Source: an uncultured Spirochaetia bacterium
Lineage (GTDB): Bacteria; Spirochaetota; UBA4802; JAGODF01
DNA length: 22,609 bases
Reading direction: 5' to 3'
NCBI GenBank assembly: GCA_937967705.1
Contig: CALCJG010000141.1
Coordinates: 1 to 22,609, forward strand
Position 1 is the first letter of the stretch; each line of letters starts with the position of its first letter. This document shows positions 15,137 to 22,112 of the stretch, in pieces. The notes under the pieces were generated by a model. That model ran no database searches and was not told where the DNA came from. It was given only the letters and a program-made list of their open reading frames with translations. The position numbers and the translations under genes are program-made.

Positions 15137-16723
15137 TCAGTGCTCCGGTTTGACGGCCTCTTCGGCCCTGGCCATCAGTTCCTCGGCGTTTTTCAGGATG
15201 ATACTGGAGGCGGTGGTCATCTCCCGGATCTCCCCTACCATCTGGGCGATGATCTCGTTGATGTTCTCTATGGCCTTGGTTGTACTCTCAATGGCGTTTT
15301 TCTGCTCCTCGGTGCTGATCCCGATGTTCCGGGCCAGGTCGATGTTCTTGAACATCTGTTCTATGATGATGTTGATGTACTTCTCCTCCACGAAGATGCT
15401 CTCCGTGAGGACCTTGATCTTGTCGGAACTGCCGGACATCCGGTTGATCATCTCCTTGATGAGCACCGCCGTCGACTGAATCACCTCGACCCCCTCCTCG
15501 GTGGTCCGGGTGCTCAGAGTGAGGACCTTTTCGATCTCCTTGATGCTCTCCGAGGTCTGAAAGGCCAGCTTCCCAATCTCGTCGGCCACAACGGCAAAAC
15601 CCCTTCCGAACTCCCCGGCCCGGGCGGCTTCTATACTGGCGTTCAGGGAGAGCAGGTTGATACGGTCGGCAATATCCACGATCATGGCCACGGTCTCGGC
15701 GATCATCCGGCTCTGCTCCCGGATCCGGCCGATGGTGCTCTCCACGGCCTGGAGCTGCTCGTTCCCGACATTGGTCTGGGCCACTACGGCGTTCATGTCC
15801 TCCAGCGTGGCGGTCAGATTGTTCTTGGTCTCGCTCTTGATTTCCTTGAATTCGTTGACGATGGATTCCATCTTCACGTTGCCGTCCAGCTGCTCCACTG
15901 AGGAGGTGTTGATGTTTTCCGCGGAACTCAGAAGCTCCTCGAGGGTCGCGGAGATCTGCTCGAAAGTGGCGGCCTGATGCTGCATTTTCCCGTAAAAGTT
16001 TTCGATGAGGCGGTTCTCCTCGTTCACCTGCTCGCAGAGATTGCCCATCTTGTCCTTGATCTGATGGGTCATATCCGCCTGTACCCGAGCCTGATGCGAT
16101 ATCATATCCCGCTGCCTTGCCGTTCTGCGGTCGTAGTCGATGATGACCGGGATATTCCGGTAACTCACATAACAGAGCAGAATGGACATGAGGATGAAAA
16201 AGACCTCCCGGAGAATGACCACGCCGTGAATGGGGGTACTGCCGTCCATGGCCATAAGGTACATCTTGGCCCCCATCTTGTAGGCTATAAAAAAGAAAAG
16301 GGCCCAGTTAATAAAGGCCAGGGCTGCCATGGTCACAAACAGGCGCTTGTTGAAGAGCAGTTGCAGCATGGCCACGAAAACCACCAGCAGAATGGAGGAG
16401 TTGTAGGATTCCGCCGCGAAGGTCCAGTCTACCTTGATACCGTAATTGTATTTGGCCATGATGGGAATGAATATGGTAATGAAGCCCAGCACCCAGGAGA
16501 GGACCGCGGCGCTTTTCAGCTGTTTTTTTCTTCTATAGATGATAAAGGCAAGGAGTATGTTGATGAGGTTGATGAGCAGCGGGGGGAGAATTCCGGCCAG
16601 GGTCACCTGGGCCATGGCCTGAAAGCTCGAGGCGATGATTGTTGTTCCGATCATCAGCATCAAGTAGGTAAGGCTCCCCCGAATCTCCAGAAGCTGATAG
16701 GCTGTATAACCTGATTTGTCCAT
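15137..16723 (-). CDS. Methyl-accepting chemotaxis protein with six-helix membrane input domain
   Basis: A 528-residue chemoreceptor. Six hydrophobic helices lie at about 17-37, 40-60, 70-88, 105-122, 128-148 and 168-188. There is no periplasmic sensor domain and no HAMP domain visible, and the rest is a long coiled coil. The hairpin tip is intact: INLLSLNASIEAARAGEFGR GFAVVADEIGKLA (residues about 345-380, given in two parts), which is the CheA/CheW contact region. The membrane bundle itself or a bound partner must therefore be the input. It lies 68 bases upstream of the Memo-AMMECR1 gene on the same strand and may be cotranscribed, but a short gap with no clear terminator does not prove it. 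Candidate methylation sites are plausible but not assigned. Signal unknown. Confidence 0.93.
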   Translation of the reverse strand: MDKSGYTAYQLLEIRGSLTYLMLMIGTTIIASSFQAMAQVTLAGILPPLLINLINILLAFIIYRRKKQLKSAAVLSWVLGFITIFIPIMAKYNYGIKVDWTFAAESYNSSILLVVFVAMLQLLFNKRLFVTMAALAFINWALFFFIAYKMGAKMYLMAMDGSTPIHGVVILREVFFILMSILLCYVSYRNIPVIIDYDRRTARQRDMISHQARVQADMTHQIKDKMGNLCEQVNEENRLIENFYGKMQHQAATFEQISATLEELLSSAENINTSSVEQLDGNVKMESIVNEFKEIKSETKNNLTATLEDMNAVVAQTNVGNEQLQAVESTIGRIREQSRMIAETVAMIVDIADRINLLSLNASIEAARAGEFGRGFAVVADEIGKLAFQTSESIKEIEKVLTLSTRTTEEGVEVIQSTAVLIKEMINRMSGSSDKIKVLTESIFVEEKYINIIIEQMFKNIDLARNIGISTEEQKNAIESTTKAIENINEIIAQMVGEIREMTTASSIILKNAEELMARAEEAVKPEH

Positions 16724-17087
16724 TGATGAACCCCGCTTGTATTATGTGTAAAATAAACAGCCTTTAATCAGGACTCTCTGACGATACTCGGATGATGAAC
16801 TGTGCCTCAAGACCGGGTCAAAATCAACAGGAAAACGTTCTGAGGGCAGGCAGATTTATCCCTTTTTTTAGAAAAAAACGGTTCCTGAAAAGTCCTGAGC
16901 ATTCAGCTAATAAAGACTATTTAAAATCTCGAGTCTACAAAACAAGGAAAAAAAATAAAAATTTAAAAAAAACCGTCTGTTCGGATGAAAAAATATATTG
17001 ACAGAGAAACCGACTGGCCGTATTAATATAGTGTATCATATTCAAAGATAAATAAAGGATGAGTGTCCATACAAGAGGAGGTCAACA
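16724..17087. other. AT-rich spacer between divergent chemoreceptor and lipase genes
   Basis: 364 bases with no gene that I can support. A 69-codon open frame on the plus strand (16792-17001) is lysine-rich because of the A-runs and has no ribosome site. The right half carries the lipase promoter. The left half should hold the chemoreceptor promoter; only a weak TTAAAG / TAATAC pair with 17-base spacing is visible on the minus strand. Confidence 0.6.
16998..17026 (+). promoter_or_regulatory. Sigma-70-type promoter of the lipase gene
   Basis: Perfect -35 TTGACA at 16998-17003, 17-base spacer, then TATTAA at 17021-17026 within a TA-rich run. The lipase ATG lies 62 bases downstream of the -10, preceded by GAGGAGG at 17074-17080 or close to it. 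Confidence 0.7.
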
Positions 17088-17978
17088 ATGTTTAAGAAGG
17101 TTCTGGTTTTATCCATCATTCTCATGTTTGCCGTACCGGTAGCCCTTTTTGCGGGGGGAAGCACTCCCAAATGTGCGACGAAGTATCCTGTCGTTCTGGC
17201 TCATGGAATGGGCGCAACGGATGATATGCTGGGCTTTATCAATTACTGGTGGGGCATTGAGAGCGCTCTGGAAGATGAGGGTGCGGATGTTTACGTAACG
17301 AAAGTAAACTGCATGGATTCTACACAGAACAAAGCCCTCTCTTGGAAATCCCAGGTTCTGCAGGTATTGGCGGTAACCGGAAAAGCGAAGGTTAACGTCA
17401 TCGGTCATTCCCACGGCGGTATCTACACCCGCTATGCCATCTCCAACCTCGGTCTGGGTTCCAAGATTGCCAGCCATACCAGTTACTGCAGCCCTCAGCG
17501 GGGAAGTGCGGTGGCTGACGTCATCATCGGTGTTGCCGGTGACGTAGGAGGATGGCTCCTCGGCGCCACCTTGGATGTGGTTTACGCCTTCCTGATGGGA
17601 GACTCGAGTCCCAACAGCTATGACAACGCGATCGCCGTATCCCGTCCCTATATGAACAACACCTTCAATCCCAATACCCCCAATGTGAGCGGCATCTACT
17701 ATCAGTCCTATGCCGTAAAGGTGAAGACCGTAACGGCAGACTTGGTTCTCGAGCCCACTTACCTGTTGCTTCTTTTCTATGAAGGAACCAACGACGGTCT
17801 CGTATCCGAAACCTCCGCCAAGTGGGGAACCTACAGAGGGATCGACGGTGGCGCCTGGTGGTGCGGCGGTGTATCCCATATCAATGCCATCGGCCATTTC
17901 TTCGGTGCCACCCCCGGTTTCAGCGCTCCTGACAAGCTTGTCGCCATGGTGGAAGACCTGAAGGGCAAAGGGTATTAA
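17088..17978 (+). CDS. Secreted triacylglycerol lipase (bacterial family I-like)
   Basis: A 296-residue alpha/beta hydrolase with a signal peptide (MFKKVLVLSIILMFAVPVAL..., cleavage near residue 22). The oxyanion-hole strand is PVVLAHGMG (34-42). The nucleophile elbow is GHSHGG (S108). The acid is D236 in EGTNDGLVS, and the catalytic His is H264 in VSHINAIG. This arrangement and the GHSHGG elbow are those of Pseudomonas-type true lipases (families I.1/I.2), which hydrolyse triglyceride ester bonds outside the cell. Four Cys (29, 75, 134, 259) might form disulphides. No foldase (lif) gene lies next to it, although family I.1/I.2 enzymes usually need one; it may be elsewhere or unneeded. The gene stands alone with its own promoter and terminator. 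Confidence 0.92.
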   Translation: MFKKVLVLSIILMFAVPVALFAGGSTPKCATKYPVVLAHGMGATDDMLGFINYWWGIESALEDEGADVYVTKVNCMDSTQNKALSWKSQVLQVLAVTGKAKVNVIGHSHGGIYTRYAISNLGLGSKIASHTSYCSPQRGSAVADVIIGVAGDVGGWLLGATLDVVYAFLMGDSSPNSYDNAIAVSRPYMNNTFNPNTPNVSGIYYQSYAVKVKTVTADLVLEPTYLLLLFYEGTNDGLVSETSAKWGTYRGIDGGAWWCGGVSHINAIGHFFGATPGFSAPDKLVAMVEDLKGKGY

Positions 17979-18003
17979 AAAATTCAGAAATCTAAAGGCG
18001 TTC

Positions 18004-18034
18004 AAAAAGCCCCCGGATTACCGGGGGCTTTTTT
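18004..18034 (+). terminator. Intrinsic terminator of the lipase gene
   Basis: Perfect stem AAAAAGCCCCCGG / CCGGGGGCTTTTT with a four-base loop, followed by one more T, 25 bases after the lipase stop. The flanking A-run on the left also makes it functional for the other strand. Confidence 0.93.
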
Positions 18035-18092
18035 ATGTGCACCCGTCAGGGGGAGGGCATGTATCCCGATGCGTTTCAGGGCAGCGCAGAGG

Positions 18093-18359
18093 CGGACCTA
18101 CTGCCGGGGGTCCGGGGATTTGTTCCTGGGGAGGAACTTACCCCGCAGGAAGGGTGCAGGGCGGCACCCTTCCTGCACCTTCCCGCGCCCTCCTCAGACG
18201 CCGGAGGGGCTGGATCGCTCGAAACTCGCCGCAGTCACTCCGCTTCGCTCCGTTTGGTGCGGCTCAGCGCAGCACCCAGACGGGCCTCCTGCCCGGGTGC
18301 TGCACTAGCGCCTCCATGCGCGTCGCAGTCGAGCTATAAGGTATCCGCCTGCGGCGGAT
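18093..18359. repeat. Run of at least seven adjacent hairpins; candidate structured RNA or repeat element
   Basis: Inverted repeats tile this GC-rich stretch: CGGACC/GGTCCG (18093-18114), GTTCCT-GGGG-AGGAAC with outer GGGG/CCCC (18114-18144), a perfect 13-base stem GCAGGAAGGGTGC (18145-18157 with 18164-18176), CCCTCC/GGAGGG (18188-18208), GCCGCA/TGCGGC (18228-18263), GCAGCACCC plus inner GGGC (18269-18303), and ATCCGCC-TGC-GGCGGAT (18343-18359). All three plus-strand frames are open across much of it, because GC-rich sequence has few stops; that is not evidence of coding. Lies just after the lipase terminator. Could be a structured RNA, a mosaic of palindromic repeats or a decayed mobile element. 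No known RNA class recognised. Confidence 0.5.
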
Positions 18360-18452
18360 GGTTTAAGGGTCGGGTTGCAATGTGAAAACATTGTGATCCC
18401 TCTTTTTATACGTGTGGGAGAGGGGAATCTTTATTGCAAAAGAATACCTGTC

Positions 18453-18474
18453 GGGGTTTTCGGCCGAAAACCCC
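18453..18474. promoter_or_regulatory. Perfect 22-base palindrome
   Basis: GGGGTTTTCGG followed by its exact reverse complement CCGAAAACCCC, with no loop. It would extrude as a strong hairpin or serve as a dimer binding site. No T-run follows, and the T-run lies inside the stem. No gene begins within 300 bases, so its role is unclear. Confidence 0.55.
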
Positions 18475-18829
18475 CTGCCTTTCCGGGATCTCAATTGGAG
18501 GGGCATGGGAGGGGCTGGGGAATTGAAGCGGATGAATAGGGGGAGATAAGGGTGGGATGGGATTTTGGAATGCAGCTTTAACAGTGAACCCAGGTTATGT
18601 CCCGACTGCGGGACTGTCATATTTCCCTCAGTCGCCTCCGGAAGTCAGGCGGGAAAGGCCTGGCTCATCTTAAGAAGGTATTTTTGGCTTTGTCGGGGAG
18701 TGGTCCCGTTTTTAATGGCGGCAAATTTCAAGGCCCCCTGCAAGGGTTTTTTTATCTTGGAGGGTTAACTTCCAAAAGCGTGTACTTCTCATCAAGGCAT
18801 TCAGTCGCGGAACTTTTTACTGGGAAGGG

Positions 18830-19048
18830 ATGGTAACCTCCTATACATTGATATCAACGGTGCATCAGGGGGCCGTCGCTCTGCATATCAACGGCATAGG
18901 TAAAGACTTATATCTTGGTGAATATATTGGAGGAAGGATCAACGGCACGAAAATCAACAGCGTTTTAAAGGGAAGGGTCATCAAAGCGGCGGTGAGCGAT
19001 GTAGATATTCATTATACTTTTTCGCGTGATTTCAATGAGGTCCATTGA
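18830..19048 (+). pseudogene. Possible gene remnant, 72 codons
   Basis: Open frame starting MVTSYTLISTVHQGAVALHI and ending in a protein-like acidic/aromatic tail. The only ribosome-site-like string (GGGAAGG, 18822-18828) is one base from the ATG, too close for initiation here. Just upstream another frame reads LLYIDINGAS and runs in parallel, which could be the 5' part of the same gene before a frameshift. I do not recognise a family. It may equally be chance coding. Confidence 0.2.
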
Positions 19049-19204
19049 GAAAATGATGAAATTGATTGTATGTATGTAAAAATAAAGGAGCGCAAGTAAA
19101 TCCGCTCCGGTTCAATTAATAAAATAAGGGATATATGAAAATAATTGTTGAAATAAATCCATTTTTTTAAATAGTAAATATCTATTAAAATGGAGGAGAT
19201 CAAG

Positions 19205-19561
19205 ATGAAAAAAATATTTGCCATGATCGTCATTGTGATTACGTCGCTCACCGTCGCCGTTTGGGGCGCCAGTAAAACATATCTTTTTCCCAGTGAGAAA
19301 CAATGTACCAGCTGTTTGAATGAGATGAAAACTAATAAGAGATATAATGCTGCTTTCACCTGTATAACGGAGAAGAAGAAGCACTTTATGTCATATTTGC
19401 CCCCCAATATGGGCGATAAGACCGTGGGTGTCAAAACCTCGGATGATAAAACCGAGAAAATTAAACTGAGCGCGAAAAGCATTAAGCTCACCGAATCCGA
19501 CGTAAGGGGGCTGTGCCCGTCGGTATACAAACAGATAGAGAACAGCAGAAAGAAAAAATAA
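19205..19561 (+). CDS. Small exported four-cysteine protein
   Basis: A 118-residue protein of unknown function. The start at 19205 follows GGAGGAGATCAAG (19192-19204), a strong ribosome site, and opens a signal peptide MKKIFAMIVIVITSLTVAVW with cleavage near GA-S (residue 22). The mature part has CTSC (C34, C37), C53 and C104, and is lysine-rich, ending NSRKKK. A CxxC in a secreted protein suggests a disulphide or metal site. A 15-base longer start at 19190 overlaps the ribosome site and is less likely. The next reading frame, a lipoprotein-like one, begins close to its end. No family recognised. Confidence 0.75.
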   Translation: MKKIFAMIVIVITSLTVAVWGASKTYLFPSEKQCTSCLNEMKTNKRYNAAFTCITEKKKHFMSYLPPNMGDKTVGVKTSDDKTEKIKLSAKSIKLTESDVRGLCPSVYKQIENSRKKK

Positions 19562-19830
19562 ATCCTCTGAATACATCATTAATAACAGTAGCGGGATTAT
19601 GCCTGGCGCTCATGGTGTTTCCGCTGTATGGATGCGTAGTGAAAACCGAAAACCAGGTCAACGTTACGGAGGAGGACATAAAGTAAAGCGCCTCGCAGAA
19701 AGATCCCGTCTCTACATACTACTTCGAACAGACACAATACAGGGATGAACTCACGCTTTTAATGATCTTTCCCATCTCCCATAAGAATTTTATTCTTACC
19801 ATAGCGAAACTGCTGAGGAAGATATTTTAG
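19513..19830 (+). pseudogene. Small lipoprotein gene interrupted by an in-frame stop
   Basis: One reading frame runs from inside the previous gene to a TAG at 19828-19830, with a single TAA at 19684-19686. Before the stop it encodes a lipoprotein leader (NPLNTSLITVAGLCLAL...PLYGC, lipobox LYGC) and TENQVNVTEEDIK. After it the same frame continues for 47 codons with normal-looking sequence (DPVSTYYFEQTQYRDELTL...). No ATG suits the leader; a GTG at 19513 follows AGGGGG by two bases and overlaps the upstream gene, and an internal ATG at 19612 would lose the leader. It could be a pseudogene, a sequencing error, or two tiny genes. No family recognised. Confidence 0.45.
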
Positions 19831-19880
19831 AAGGGATGAAAGGGGGATGTCTCCGGAAGGGTTGCACTGATTTGAATAAC

Positions 19881-19904
19881 AAAGCCCCCTAAAGAGGGGG
19901 CTTT
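19881..19904. terminator. Intrinsic terminator
   Basis: Perfect 10-base stem AAAGCCCCCT / AGGGGGCTTT with an AAAG loop and one further T. It ends the small exported protein / lipoprotein unit on the plus strand and, by symmetry, may also stop transcription from the enolase-superfamily gene on the minus strand, whose stop lies at 19990. Confidence 0.85.
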
Positions 19905-19989
19905 TCGGCATCAAGGTGTTTTTTCGAAGATACGGTCTTTCCGTCTAACGAGCTTCCGGCTAACGGGGCTTTCCCCTCCAGGGTATTTC

Positions 19990-21216
19990 TCATCCCCCCT
20001 CTTTCCTTTTCTTCAACTCCAGGGCGGCCTTGAGGCCCTTCTCGCGGATGACCTTCAGCTTGAGGCCGGTGGCGGTCATCTTGAAGAAGCGCTTGCCGTA
20101 TTTGCGGAGGAGCTTTTTGTCGATCTCGAAGCCCAGGCCCGGCCGGGTAAAGGGCTGCAGGAGGGCGTTTTTATCCGGGAGGATGGGGGCGATGATTCCC
20201 TCGCGGAACTCCGGGATCCAGGAGGGCGGCTCGAAGGGGTATTCCAGCGGCAACTGATTGTTGCTGTCCGCCAGCACCAGGTTCCAGTTGACGTAGAAAC
20301 CGATGCCGTTGGTCCAGGTGTGGGGCGTGAAGAGGCGCTTCTGTTTTTTGCAGGCCTCGATCACCTGCATCACCTGGGCGATCCCCCCGGCGAAGGTGGC
20401 GTCGGGCTGATAGACGTCGAAGCAGTCTTTCTCGAACATGATCTTGATCTCGTCCCATCCGTAGTTGAGCTCCGCGCCGGATATCTTGACCTTGGATTTC
20501 TTCTTGAGGGCGGCGTTGCCGTCGTAGTCGCGGTTGTCCAGGGGTTCCTCCAGCCAGTCGATCTTGTTGTCGTAACAGGCCTTGGCAAAAGACTCCGCCC
20601 GCTTGAGGTCCCAGGCGGGTACCGAGTCGACGATGGAGACCAGCCATCCCTGATTGGCGTCCACCCCCAGGACGAAATCACCCCCCATGCCCCGGCGTAC
20701 GGTCTCTATGTGCCGGATGTCGTCCTTAAGCTCGTGGTGTTTGACGCGGAGCTTGGCGCTTTTAAAGCCCCGGGCTTTCATGGCCTGGAGTTCTTCCACC
20801 CGCCTGTGGGGATCGTGCATCTCGCCGGTGGAGCAGTAGACCTCGACGGGCCGGGCTTTGCCGCCGAGCAGTTCGTAGACGGGGCGACCCTGTTTCTTGC
20901 CGATGATGTCCCAGCAGGCGGGTTCGATCCAGAAGTTGCGCCATCCCACAAAACCCGCCTGCTTCAGGAGGCTCTGGACGCGGTCGATGTCAGTGGGGTC
21001 CGCCCCGATGAGGTAGCCCCCCAGAAGGTCTCCCAGCCCCTCGCGCTCACGCCCCATGGCGGTTCCGGCGGAATAGCCCTCGATCCCCTCGTCGGTCACG
21101 AGTTTGATGAGGGTAAAGCGGTTGTGGGTCTGGGGATAGCCCGGGATCCATGTGGGCCAGAAGGTTTCTTTGAGCGGCACGGATACGTGGTAGAGCTCGA
21201 TGGCGGCGATTTTCAT
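19990..21216 (-). CDS. Mandelate racemase/muconate lactonizing enzyme family (enolase superfamily), probable sugar-acid dehydratase
   Basis: A 408-residue enolase-superfamily enzyme. Active-site pattern: basic residues at the end of the second barrel strand (AKLRVKHH, K155/R157/K159), metal ligands D186 (GVDANQGW), E223/E224 (WLEEPLD) and E249 (SGAELNYGW), and the His-Asp dyad D272 (QPDATFAGG) and H299 (FTPHTW), spaced 27 residues as in mandelate racemase. That dyad places it in the mandelate racemase subgroup, which includes acid-sugar dehydratases and racemases. The start at 21216 follows AAGGAGAG; the 39-residue longer in-frame extension would run through the operators. Divergent from a FadR-type regulator that most likely controls it. 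Substrate cannot be named; a sugar acid is the usual inference. The lysine-rich C-terminal tail (about 370-408) is longer than usual. Confidence 0.9.
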   Translation of the reverse strand: MKIAAIELYHVSVPLKETFWPTWIPGYPQTHNRFTLIKLVTDEGIEGYSAGTAMGREREGLGDLLGGYLIGADPTDIDRVQSLLKQAGFVGWRNFWIEPACWDIIGKKQGRPVYELLGGKARPVEVYCSTGEMHDPHRRVEELQAMKARGFKSAKLRVKHHELKDDIRHIETVRRGMGGDFVLGVDANQGWLVSIVDSVPAWDLKRAESFAKACYDNKIDWLEEPLDNRDYDGNAALKKKSKVKISGAELNYGWDEIKIMFEKDCFDVYQPDATFAGGIAQVMQVIEACKKQKRLFTPHTWTNGIGFYVNWNLVLADSNNQLPLEYPFEPPSWIPEFREGIIAPILPDKNALLQPFTRPGLGFEIDKKLLRKYGKRFFKMTATGLKLKVIREKGLKAALELKKRKEGG

Positions 21217-21234
21217 GGCAGTCTCTCCTTGTAA

Positions 21235-21247
21235 TTGGTTATACCAA
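21235..21247. promoter_or_regulatory. GntR operator copy 1
   Basis: TTGGTTATACCAA, the reverse complement of the TTGGTATAACCAA form. It matches the FadR-subfamily pattern TnGTnnnACnA and overlaps the -10 end and transcription start of the enolase-superfamily gene promoter. Centre 21 bases from copy 2, two helical turns. Confidence 0.8.
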
Positions 21248-21275
21248 ATATACAACTGGTATAACCAGATGTCAA
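21247..21275 (-). promoter_or_regulatory. Promoter of the enolase-superfamily gene
   Basis: On the minus strand: TTGACA (21275-21270), exactly 17 bases, TATATT (21252-21247). The spacer contains operator copy 2 whole, and operator copy 1 begins at the -10 box and covers the start site. This layout would let the regulator block RNA polymerase directly. The gene's ATG is at 21216. Confidence 0.8.
21256..21268. promoter_or_regulatory. GntR operator copy 2
   Basis: CTGGTATAACCAG, a 13-base palindrome (imperfect only at the centre), lying within the -35/-10 spacer of the minus-strand promoter. Shares TGGTATAACCA with copy 3 and, inverted, with copy 1. Confidence 0.8.
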
Positions 21276-21311
21276 CAAAAATTCCTTGCCATCCGCGGGG
21301 AGAGGGAGTAA

Positions 21312-21324
21312 TTGGTATAACCAG
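21312..21324. promoter_or_regulatory. GntR operator copy 3
   Basis: TTGGTATAACCAG, 27 bases before the start of the gntR gene, so well placed for autoregulation. Centre lies 56 bases from copy 2. The gntR promoter itself is not clear: a TTGCCA at 21286-21291 lacks a good -10 at the right spacing. Confidence 0.75.
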
Positions 21325-21350
21325 AATTTCCATTCGTAACAGGGGTCGCC

Positions 21351-22052
21351 ATGACCGTATCGAACAAGCGGGCGCTGGACATCTTTAACGACATGCAGCT
21401 GGATATCATCCGCGGGGTCTACCCACCCAGGAGCAAGCTGCCCCCGGAGCGGGAGCTTGCTGAAAAATACAAAACCAGCCGCTTCGCCATCCGTGAGGCG
21501 ATGGCCATGCTGGCGCAGATGGGATACGTGGAGACGGTCCCCCAGAGCGGCACGCTGGTTCGGGACTTCATGACGGAGGGGACCCTGGACGTGCTGGTCC
21601 AGGTGATGAAGATCAGGGGGGCGCTGGACCCGGCCCTCACACAGTCGCTTTTGCGCTACCGTTATACCCTGGAGACCCAGGCGGCAGGGGATGCCGCGGC
21701 GAACCTATCCCCGGAAGACCTGCTGGCCCTGAGGGCCCTGATCGAGACCAAGGCGCGGTCCCTGGGGGATGTGGCCCTGCAGAGCCAGTGCGACTACGAT
21801 ATACACTTCCGCCTGGTGTCCGCCTCCCGCAACCTCATCAGCATCATCATCTTCCGCTCCTTCGTACCGGTTTACAAAACCATGACGGACCTCTTCTACA
21901 GCCTGCCCGGGGCCCCGGAGCGCTCGCTGGCCCTCAATAAAAAGCTGCTCAGGGCGCTGGAAAAACGTGATGCGGAAGGCGCCAGAAAGGCCATGGGGGA
22001 TATTCTTCTCTACGCGGAAAAGCGGGTCATGGAGCGCATGATGGCCGGGTAG
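21351..22052 (+). CDS. GntR family regulator, FadR subfamily (FCD domain)
   Basis: A 233-residue regulator. Residues about 8-75 form the winged helix (IIRGVYPPRSKLPPERELAE, then TSRFAIREAMAMLAQMGYVE), ending in the wing QSGTLV. Residues about 85-228 are an all-helical FCD effector domain. Of the usual metal-binding His set, only the first (D148/H152 in DYDIHFRL) is clear; the later His positions look replaced (N196 and a Leu near 220), so metal binding may be lost, as in acyl-CoA binding FadR. The ATG at 21351 follows AGGGG. It is divergent from the enolase-superfamily enzyme, with three operators between them, so it most likely represses that gene and itself, released by the enzyme's substrate or a related acid. 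Confidence 0.92.
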   Translation: MTVSNKRALDIFNDMQLDIIRGVYPPRSKLPPERELAEKYKTSRFAIREAMAMLAQMGYVETVPQSGTLVRDFMTEGTLDVLVQVMKIRGALDPALTQSLLRYRYTLETQAAGDAAANLSPEDLLALRALIETKARSLGDVALQSQCDYDIHFRLVSASRNLISIIIFRSFVPVYKTMTDLFYSLPGAPERSLALNKKLLRALEKRDAEGARKAMGDILLYAEKRVMERMMAG

Positions 22053-22112
22053 TATTCTTCTTGTGTTATGCGGTGTGATGCGCTAGGGTGAGAAATTCCT
22101 GGAGCAAGGACT

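Larger units (their letters stand above)
18360..19204. other. Gene-poor region with palindrome and possible gene remnants
   Basis: No gene here convinces me. It contains a CAATGT-GAAA-ACATTG mini-hairpin (18378-18393), a 22-base perfect palindrome (18453-18474), and several short open frames in different phases. One frame (18565-18768) has a CPDCGT motif, and another (18830-19048, ending VDIHYTFSRDFNEVH) has a protein-like composition but no ribosome site at a proper distance. They may be fragments of decayed genes. The last part, before 19190, is AT-rich and probably holds the promoter of the small exported protein. Confidence 0.5.

Noticed and set aside
16792..17001. 69-codon plus-strand open frame before the lipase
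   Set aside because: Lysine-rich because of A-runs, no ribosome site, overlaps the lipase promoter.
18093..18359. CRISPR array
   Set aside because: The inverted repeats differ from each other in sequence and spacing; there are no direct repeats with unique spacers.
18035..18385. Overlapping plus-strand open frames of 79-116 codons after the lipase
   Set aside because: All three frames are open because the sequence is GC-rich; hairpins and lack of motifs speak against coding.
19599..19751. Arg-rich frame starting ATG at 19599 (MPGAHGVS...)
   Set aside because: Antiphase to the lipoprotein frame, no ribosome site, no hydrophobic or domain pattern.
19990..21333. Longer start at 21333 for the enolase-superfamily gene
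   Set aside because: The extra 39 residues would be encoded by the promoter and operators; the ATG at 21216 has a good ribosome site and opens the usual N-terminus.
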